From an uncultured Caldilinea sp. (GTDB taxonomy: Bacteria; Chloroflexota; Anaerolineae; Caldilineales; Caldilineaceae): a stretch of DNA of 6,735 nucleotides. The notes below the pieces were generated by a model. That model had not been told where the DNA came from. It saw only the letters and a program-made list of their open reading frames with translations, and did no database searches. Numbering within the stretch: position 1 is the first letter of the stretch; each line of letters starts with the position of its first letter. The DNA lies in contig NZ_CAKZMJ010000005.1 of the NCBI RefSeq assembly GCF_937128415.1, positions 1-6,735 of the forward strand, read 5' to 3'. Positions 1 through 4,876 of the stretch are shown here, in pieces. Both the position numbers and the translations under genes were made by a program.

Positions 1-84
1 CGAGGATTTGGCTGACCGGGGAAGCGCCGCTACGCGCAGCGCCTACGGAGTGATGATGGTTTTCGGAGGTGCGGCTCCCAGCCG
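1..84. repeat. Dispersed noncoding repeat, copy 1 (cut by window edge)
   Basis: Positions 1-77 are identical to 142-218, and the match runs to 84/225 with a single mismatch (78 versus 219). The copy probably begins before the window. It contains an imperfect GC-rich hairpin (CGCT at 28-31 against AGCG at 38-41, with more interrupted pairing outside). It can be read through in one frame, but that frame shows no protein character and simply repeats itself, so I treat it as noncoding. After position 84 it diverges from copy 2 and runs straight into the C-rich palindrome at 87-130. No family name is known to me. Confidence 0.85.
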
Positions 85-86
85 GA

Positions 87-130
87 GGCCCTCACCCCCT
101 GGCCCCCTCTCCCAAGGCTGGGAGAGGGGG
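87..130. repeat. C-rich palindromic intergenic repeat
   Basis: The stretch opens with GGCCCTCACCCC (87-98) and then forms a perfect hairpin: CCCCCTCTCCCA at 103-114 pairs with TGGGAGAGGGGG at 119-130 around the four-base loop AGGC. The same opening 12-mer recurs at 267-278 without the palindrome, so a second, truncated or decayed copy probably lies there. From memory, CCCTCACCCC...CCCTCTCCC elements are common between genes in Chloroflexota and some other phyla; I could not check this. There is no T-run after the stem, so it is not an obvious intrinsic terminator, though such a stem could stabilise an RNA end. Confidence 0.75.
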
Positions 131-139
131 AGAAGGAGC

Positions 140-237
140 GCCGAGGATTTGGCTGACCGGGGAAGCGCCGCTACGCGCAGCGCCTACGGAGTGATGATGG
201 TTTTCGGAGGTGCGGCTCTCAGCCGCACGTCCTCGGC
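140..237. repeat. Dispersed noncoding repeat, copy 2, with inverted ends
   Basis: This is the second copy of the repeat at the window start, offset by 141 bp. Here the unit is bounded by 8-bp inverted ends, GCCGAGGA (140-147) and TCCTCGGC (230-237). Just inside the right end is a perfect hairpin, GTGCGGCT (210-217) and AGCCGCAC (221-228) with loop CTC. In copy 1 the same hairpin is broken by changes after position 84. Inverted ends with internal palindromes resemble a miniature inverted-repeat element, but no flanking target duplication is evident, so the class is uncertain. Confidence 0.7.
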
Positions 238-386
238 AGGCCCAAAAATCGTGAGAAAAGCAAACAGGCCCTCACCCCTTCCATCCAGTTTCCTGAAAGT
301 TTGCACGCCACGAGAAGGCGTCATTGAACTACGTAACCTGAGCGCGTAACTTGTCCTCGCAAGGCGCTCTCCCACCCAATCTCCCC

Positions 387-419
387 GGAAACGCCGGACT
401 TCTTTTCCGGCGCTCTTCC
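387..419. other. Small GC hairpin in upstream noncoding region
   Basis: CGCCGGA (392-398) pairs with TCCGGCG (406-412) around a 7-base pyrimidine-rich loop, and GGAA (387-390) can add pairs with TTCC (416-419) across an internal loop. There is no clear T-run on either strand, so this is at most a weak terminator for something upstream of the window. Between 238 and 420 I see no gene; short frames there have no ribosome binding site or recognisable protein content. Confidence 0.4.
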
Positions 420-459
420 ATCAGAAAATTCCCGACACAAATTGTTTTGGTTTTCCCGA

Positions 460-488
460 CTGACGACAGACCCGTTTCCAGCTATCAT
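460..488 (+). promoter_or_regulatory. Possible sigma70-type promoter of the gene cluster
   Basis: CTGACG at 460-465 (4 of 6 against TTGACA) is followed, after an ideal 17-bp spacer, by TATCAT at 483-488 (5 of 6 against TATAAT). This predicts a transcript start near 495, about 57 bases ahead of the first gene. The CRP/FNR-like palindrome overlaps its -10 element and start site. The -35 match is modest and promoter rules for this organism are not known to me, so this is a candidate only. Confidence 0.4.
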
Positions 489-509
489 TTGTGACGAAAT
501 TCACAGATG
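486..509. promoter_or_regulatory. CRP/FNR-family operator palindrome
   Basis: TGTGA (490-494), six bases, then TCACA (501-505) is an exact match to the core recognition pattern of CRP-type members of the CRP/FNR regulator superfamily. The symmetry extends outward to CAT/ATG (486-488 and 507-509) with only 489/506 unpaired, giving 8 of 9 matched pairs per arm. It also resembles the TTGTGA-N6-TCACAA pattern I recall for HcpR-like regulators of anaerobic sulfur and nitrogen metabolism. It lies 43 bp before the first gene. If the promoter at 460-488 is right, the site is centred near +3, where a bound regulator would block transcription. Confidence 0.6.
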
Positions 510-537
510 GATGGCTGAACGATCGCCATGCGTCGCT

Positions 538-545
538 GGGGGGAA
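538..545 (+). promoter_or_regulatory. Ribosome binding site choosing the start at 552
   Basis: A GGGGGGAA run sits 6 bases before the ATG at 552. The alternative in-frame ATG at 528 has no purine-rich site before it and would add eight residues ahead of the first beta strand. The later ATG is therefore preferred. Confidence 0.6.
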
Positions 546-551
546 ACGCCA

Positions 552-1028
552 ATGGAAATTCGCCTGTTGTTTGCAAGCCCAGATCCACAATCACAGACGC
601 TCTTTCGTTCGTTGCTTGCTGCCGCTCTGGAACTGACGCCGCTGCAGGTGCGCGACGAGTGCGTGGACACCGTAGAGGCGTTGCTGAAGCGCACGGACGC
701 CGCTGCAGACGACGTCGTTGTGCTGGATTGGCTCATGGCGGAAGCGGAGACGCCGGCGCTGGTCTCCACCCTGCTGGCGCGCAATCCCCAGCTCCGGATC
801 GTAGCGCTGTTGCCGCATGGATATCGCCAGTATCGCCGCGAGGTCTGGCAGGCCGGCGCATGCAGCAGCATCGCCAAAGAAAACATGGAGCAGGAGTGGT
901 TCTCCAGCGTGCTGTGCATCATGCATCGCGCCATGCAGCGCGAGGCGCGGCTGCACGCCTACTATCAGAAGCTACAGGCGGACAGAGAATTTCAAGAAGT
1001 TGCGCCTTGCTGCTCCTCCCAGCGATAA
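552..1028 (+). CDS. Degenerate response-regulator receiver-like protein
   Basis: A 158-residue protein that reads as a single receiver (CheY-like) domain with no output domain. It opens with a strand and acidic turn (IRLLFASPDP, residues 3-12; Asp11 in the acidic-pocket position). VVVLDW (55-60) places Asp59 at the phospho-acceptor position, LRIVALLP (81-88) is the fourth strand, and Lys109 in SIAKEN fits the conserved lysine. The usual Thr/Ser after strand four appears to be missing and the acidic pair is reduced, so classical phosphorylation switching is doubtful. The C-terminal 35 or so residues form a charged helical tail ending in CCSSQR. It is the first gene of the cluster, 55 bp before the Tat-exported oxidoreductase, and as it lacks a signal peptide it should be cytoplasmic. 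It could be a regulator, or a partner or maturation factor for the enzyme; no kinase is visible. The fold call is fairly sure, the role is not. Confidence 0.7.
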   Translation: MEIRLLFASPDPQSQTLFRSLLAAALELTPLQVRDECVDTVEALLKRTDAAADDVVVLDWLMAEAETPALVSTLLARNPQLRIVALLPHGYRQYRREVWQAGACSSIAKENMEQEWFSSVLCIMHRAMQREARLHAYYQKLQADREFQEVAPCCSSQR

Positions 1029-1083
1029 GCCGGGCGAACGACGTCTGTTGGGAATCAATCTGCGGTTAAACAGAGGAACAATT

Positions 1084-3375
1084 ATGGGAAAAGTGCAACT
1101 GCAAATTTCACGACGAACCTTTTTAAAAGGGGCGCTGACCGGAAGCGCAGGCGCTGCGCTGGCGCTCGGTGCGCTGGAAGAGGCCGCCGCAGCCCCGTCG
1201 GGGAAGGGGGCGACGCCCTGGTATTACCGGGGAGAGATCAAGCGCGCTTACAGCGTTTGCGACATGTGTCCCTGGCGCTGCGGCGTGATTGTGCAGAGCG
1301 TCAACGGCCGCGTCTACAAGATCGACGGCAATCCCGCCGATCCGAAGAGTCGCGGCATGTTGTGCGCACGCGGTCAGGCGGGCGCCTCCTTCATGTACGA
1401 CCCCGACCGTCTGCGCTCCCCGATGATCCGCATCGGCGAGCGCGGGGAAGGCAAGTTTCAGGAGGTGACCTGGGAGGAAGCGCTCGACGCAATGGCGCAG
1501 AAGTTGCTGGCGATCAAGGAGCAATATGGCCCGGAGTCGGTGGCTATCTTCGGCCACACCTCCGGCGAGTTCTGGTTCACCGATTACTTCGCTCAAGCAT
1601 GGGGAACGCCGAACGCCAGCAAACCCTCGTCATCGCTGTGCACCAGCCCGCGTGAGGAGGCCTCGCTGCTGACGGTGGGCTTGCCGGTGGGCGGCCACGA
1701 GCCGGTGGACTGGGAGGGCGTGCGCTGCGTGACGCTGATCGGCAGCCACATCGGCGAAGACTCGCGCAACACAGTGATGCAAGATTTCACCAGAGCGTGG
1801 GCGCGTGGGGCGAAAGTCATCGTCGTCGATCCACGTTTTTCCAGCGCCGCGGCCAAGGCGGATTACTGGCTCCCCATCAAGCCGGGGACGGACACGGCGC
1901 TGTTGCTGGCCTGGATCAATGTCTTGATCACCGAGCATCGCTACGACGCCGAGTACGTGGCCGAATGGACGCAAGGCTTCGACAAGCTGGCGGCGCACGT
2001 CGCCGAGATGACGCCGGAGTGGGCGGCTGCGATCACGGAGCTGGACCCGGAGCTGATTCGTACAACTGCGCGCGTGATGGCCGAACACTTGCCACAGTCG
2101 GTGATCGTGCCCGGCCGCCATGTCACGTGGTACGGCAACGACACACAGCGCATGCGCGCCGTCTACATCATCAACGCCCTGCTCGGAGCATACGGACGCG
2201 AGGGCGGCATCTATTTCAACAAGTCGCCCTACATCGAGGCCTACCCGCACCCGCCTTTCGCCGTGGCGGGCAGCTCCGGCGGTTGCTCCGCCGAGCCAGG
2301 CGCCGAGAATGGCGAGCTGCCGGTCGGGCCTTCCGGCAAGGCGCGCGCAGACGGCGCTCGCACCAAGTTTCTGCGCGGCCCGACCGCCATGCAGGAGCTG
2401 ATCGAGCCGATGATCACCGGCGAGCCATACCCGATCAAGGCGCTGATCGTGTACGGCGTCAACTTGCTCCACAGCATTCCGAACGTCCCGCGCACGATCG
2501 AAGCGCTCAAGAAGCTGGACCTGGTCGTCGCCATCGACGTGCTCCCGATGGAGCATGTGGCATGGGCGGACATCGTCCTGCCGGAGGCGACAATCTATGA
2601 GCGCTTCGAGGACGTGTGGACGGTCTCTCACAAGACTCCTTACATTGCGCTGCGCGAGCCGGCCGTCGAACCTTATGCGGACACCAAACCCGCCTGGTGG
2701 ATGGCGCGAGAGCTGGGGCTGCGCGTCGGGCTGGAGAAGTATTTCAAATGGGAGACGGTGGAGGAGTTCGTCGCCACCCGCCTGCAAAGCATCGGCTACA
2801 CCGTCGAGAAGCTACGCGAAGAAGGCGGCGTGATCGTCCAAAAGGGCAAGCCCTATCTGAGCGACTTCAAGGGCGCCTCGCCCTTCAAGACGCCCTCGGG
2901 CAAGATTGAGCTTTATTCTGAGGCGTTGGCTCTGGCCGGCCACGACCCGCTGCCCGTCTACACGCCGGTCGAAGAGCCGCCGCCCGGATGGTTCCGCCTG
3001 CTGTATGGCCGTCACCCGGTGCACACCTTCGCCAAGACGCAAAACACGCCGTTGCTCCATCAGCTGAATCCTGAGAACGAGCTATGGCTCAACGCCGAGG
3101 TGGCCGCCTCATTGGGCCTCAAAAACGGTGACCGCGTGTGGCTGGAGAATCAGGACGGCGCGCGCAGCGGGCCGATCAAGGTCAAAGCCACGCAGCGCAT
3201 CCGCCCAGACGCAGTCTTCATGTCGCATGGCTTTGGGCACAACGCACCGGGTCTTTCGCTGGCCAACGGCAAAGGCGCCAGCGACGCAGCGCTGATCACC
3301 CGCTATGCGCTGGACCCGATCTGCGGCGGCGCCGGCATGCGCGTCAACTTTGTTCGCATTGTGAAGGAGGCGTAA
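1084..3375 (+). CDS. Tat-exported molybdopterin oxidoreductase, PsrA/PhsA type
   Basis: Catalytic subunit (763 residues) of a DMSO-reductase-family enzyme, closest by eye to polysulfide/thiosulfate reductase large subunits. A twin-arginine signal, SRRTFLKG (9-16), precedes an Ala/Leu-rich stretch and an AAAA end near 37, so it works outside the cytoplasmic membrane. Cys59, 62, 66 and 94 (CX2CX3CX27C) bind the N-terminal [4Fe-4S] cluster. Cys186, in SSLCTSP, is the expected Mo/W ligand; it is followed by Thr, not the His of formate dehydrogenases. The cofactor-binding C-terminal domain (about 635-763) carries GFGHNAPGLSLANGKGASD (716-734), typical of PhsA/PsrA. The ATG at 1084 has AGAGGA at 1072-1077; the frame stays open upstream, but the Tat signal fixes the start here. 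The Fe-S and cytochrome b genes follow at once, forming an ABC complex. Thiosulfate or polysulfide is the best guess for substrate, supported by the rhodanese downstream; tetrathionate, sulfite or an arsenic oxyanion are not excluded. Confidence 0.88.
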   Translation: MGKVQLQISRRTFLKGALTGSAGAALALGALEEAAAAPSGKGATPWYYRGEIKRAYSVCDMCPWRCGVIVQSVNGRVYKIDGNPADPKSRGMLCARGQAGASFMYDPDRLRSPMIRIGERGEGKFQEVTWEEALDAMAQKLLAIKEQYGPESVAIFGHTSGEFWFTDYFAQAWGTPNASKPSSSLCTSPREEASLLTVGLPVGGHEPVDWEGVRCVTLIGSHIGEDSRNTVMQDFTRAWARGAKVIVVDPRFSSAAAKADYWLPIKPGTDTALLLAWINVLITEHRYDAEYVAEWTQGFDKLAAHVAEMTPEWAAAITELDPELIRTTARVMAEHLPQSVIVPGRHVTWYGNDTQRMRAVYIINALLGAYGREGGIYFNKSPYIEAYPHPPFAVAGSSGGCSAEPGAENGELPVGPSGKARADGARTKFLRGPTAMQELIEPMITGEPYPIKALIVYGVNLLHSIPNVPRTIEALKKLDLVVAIDVLPMEHVAWADIVLPEATIYERFEDVWTVSHKTPYIALREPAVEPYADTKPAWWMARELGLRVGLEKYFKWETVEEFVATRLQSIGYTVEKLREEGGVIVQKGKPYLSDFKGASPFKTPSGKIELYSEALALAGHDPLPVYTPVEEPPPGWFRLLYGRHPVHTFAKTQNTPLLHQLNPENELWLNAEVAASLGLKNGDRVWLENQDGARSGPIKVKATQRIRPDAVFMSHGFGHNAPGLSLANGKGASDAALITRYALDPICGGAGMRVNFVRIVKEA

Positions 3376-3378
3376 CTC

Positions 3379-4155
3379 ATGGCGCTCTATGCTTTTCTGC
3401 TGGATCTGTCGCGCTGCATCGGCTGCGAAGCGTGCGCAGCCGCCTGTATAGCGGGCAATGAGCTGCCCGCCGGTGCGCAGTACATCCACCTGATCGAGCA
3501 GACGCACGGCGTCTTCCCCCACCTGACAGGCGGGTTCAAAAATCACCGCTGCTATCACTGCGCCGACGCGGCGTGCGTCAAGGTCTGCCCGACCGGCGCG
3601 CTCTACAAGGAGGACGGATTGACGCGGCTCAACCGGGATGTTTGCATCGGCTGCGCCTACTGCACCGACGCCTGCCCCTTCAACGTGCCGCAGATCGTCG
3701 ACGGCCGCTCCAGCAAGTGCGACGCCTGCGCTGCGACGACGAAAGCGGGCGGCCAACCGTGGTGCGTGCGCACCTGCCCAAGCGACGCGCTGCGCTACGG
3801 CGAGCGTCGGGAAATTTTGGCGGAAGCGCATGCGCGGGTCGAGGCCATTCGAGCCCGCTACCCGAAGGCGCGCGTCTACGGCGAGGCGGAGGCGGGCGGC
3901 CTGGGCGTCGTGATCGTGCTGCCGGACGCGCCGGAAGCGTTCGACTTGCCCGCCAATCCGCAGACGCCGCTGTTGCTCGACGTCTGGCAGAAGGTCGTGC
4001 AGCCGGCGGCGGTCGGGTTGACCGGCCTCAGCGTCCTGGTGACCGGCGTGGCCGCCATCATCGCACGGCGCAATCATATGAAGGAGCTGGCGGAGTTGCG
4101 TGCGCAACAAGCCCAAACAGAACAAAATGCAGGTGCACAGGAAGGTGAGCGATGA
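3379..4155 (+). CDS. Four-[4Fe-4S] electron-transfer subunit, membrane anchored (FdnH/PhsB-like)
   Basis: Electron-transfer beta subunit (258 residues) passing electrons between the catalytic subunit and the cytochrome b. Sixteen cysteines form four cluster-binding groups: 13/16/19/23, 58/61/66/70, 89/92/95/99 and 114/117/129/133, all intact. A hydrophobic helix at about 208-229 followed by a charged tail (RRNHMKELAEL) matches the C-terminal single-span anchor of formate dehydrogenase-N beta (FdnH); as I recall it, plain PhsB or PsrB subunits are shorter and lack this anchor. It has no signal peptide, so it should be exported together with the Tat-bearing subunit. AAGGAGG (3364-3370) inside the end of the preceding gene lies 8 bases before the ATG. 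Only 3 bp separate it from that gene, and its stop overlaps the next start (ATGA, 4152-4155), so the three are translationally linked. Confidence 0.9.
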   Translation: MALYAFLLDLSRCIGCEACAAACIAGNELPAGAQYIHLIEQTHGVFPHLTGGFKNHRCYHCADAACVKVCPTGALYKEDGLTRLNRDVCIGCAYCTDACPFNVPQIVDGRSSKCDACAATTKAGGQPWCVRTCPSDALRYGERREILAEAHARVEAIRARYPKARVYGEAEAGGLGVVIVLPDAPEAFDLPANPQTPLLLDVWQKVVQPAAVGLTGLSVLVTGVAAIIARRNHMKELAELRAQQAQTEQNAGAQEGER

Positions 4156-4841
4156 ATTTCTTCAGAAGTTGCGAGAACGCCAATCACAGCGAAGAAAAGC
4201 TGCTGCGCTATCGAGTGGGCCAACGCCTTGTCCATGCCGTGTTGGCGACTTCCTTCTTGATGTTGCTCTTCAGCGGGCTGATGGTGCTGTGGCCGCCGCT
4301 GTTGCTTTGGGTGCGATCGGTGGCGCCCGACATATCGCCGGGGCTGATCCATCGCATCGGCGCCGTGCTCTTCATGGCCGTGCCGATGCTGTACCTGCTC
4401 GTCGACCGCTGCGGCGCCCGACAGTTGCTCGTCGAGTCGTTCACCTATGACAAAGATGACATTGAATGGCTCAAGCACGCCTGGCGCTACTTCATGGGCC
4501 ACGCCGTTGGGATGCCGCCGCAAGGGCGCCTCAACGCCGGTCAGAAGCTCCATCACGCCGGCGTCGTCATCTTCTCGGCGACGGTGGTCTTCTCCGGGCT
4601 GGCGCTCTGGTTTGCCAAGGGCTATCTCGGGCCGGCCGGACTGGCGTTGGCGGCGACGATCCACGGCCTTTCCATGCTGGTGTTGACGGTGTTGCTGGTC
4701 GGCCATCTCTACTTCACCTTCGTCTACAAGGCGCTCTCGGCGATGACGACCGGCTACGTTCCCAAAGAAGAGGCGATGATCGAGCATCCCAAGTGGGTGG
4801 AGGAGCTCGAACATCAATCGGCAAGCGGTAAATCTTTCTGA
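4152..4841 (+). CDS. Di-heme cytochrome b membrane subunit (FdnI/PhsC-like)
   Basis: Membrane gamma subunit (229 residues; E. coli FdnI is 217) that exchanges electrons with the quinone pool. Four membrane spans are visible at roughly 25-50, 66-86, 136-155 and 166-192. His28, His67, His171 and His185 line up with the four heme b ligands of FdnI (His18, 57, 155, 169 as I recall them), with identical spacings of 39 and 14 residues, so two b hemes are expected. RLNAGQK (126-132) matches the FdnI KYNAGQK segment near the quinone site. The ending EHPKWVEELE parallels FdnI's HHPRWYREIE. The ATG lies in the stop of the Fe-S gene, with GAAGGTGAG at 4141-4149 as a plausible ribosome binding site. This is not the larger NrfD/PsrC-type anchor used by classical polysulfide reductases. 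Family membership is secure; the physiological electron direction is not. Confidence 0.9.
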   Translation: MNFFRSCENANHSEEKLLRYRVGQRLVHAVLATSFLMLLFSGLMVLWPPLLLWVRSVAPDISPGLIHRIGAVLFMAVPMLYLLVDRCGARQLLVESFTYDKDDIEWLKHAWRYFMGHAVGMPPQGRLNAGQKLHHAGVVIFSATVVFSGLALWFAKGYLGPAGLALAATIHGLSMLVLTVLLVGHLYFTFVYKALSAMTTGYVPKEEAMIEHPKWVEELEHQSASGKSF

Positions 4842-4876
4842 TTCTTCCAATTCTCTTGAAAGAGGGGTAAAGAAGT

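Noticed and set aside
103..130. The C-rich palindrome as an intrinsic terminator
   Set aside because: The stem is strong, but neither strand has a T-run after it; it fits a dispersed intergenic repeat better.
1..237. CRISPR array
   Set aside because: There are only two copies of a long repeat (about 80-98 bp), and the spacer is itself a palindromic repeat; no cas gene is present.
8..349. Plus-strand open frame of 113 residues across the upstream repeats
   Set aside because: It is made of two reads of the same DNA repeat plus the C-rich palindrome, with no ribosome binding site and no protein-like composition.
817..1083. N-terminal extension of the molybdopterin oxidoreductase to an ATG at 817
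   Set aside because: It overlaps the receiver gene in another frame, would bury the twin-arginine signal inside the protein, and the ATG at 1084 has a good ribosome binding site.
1630..2787. Long minus-strand open frame (385 codons) opposite the oxidoreductase
   Set aside because: It is a shadow in high-GC DNA: Arg/His/Gln-rich, without a recognisable domain, while the plus strand encodes an obvious conserved enzyme.
1084..3375. Calling the large subunit a formate dehydrogenase
   Set aside because: The FdnH/FdnI-like partners invite it, but the catalytic histidine after the Cys/Sec ligand is replaced by Thr, and the C-terminal motifs fit PhsA/PsrA better.
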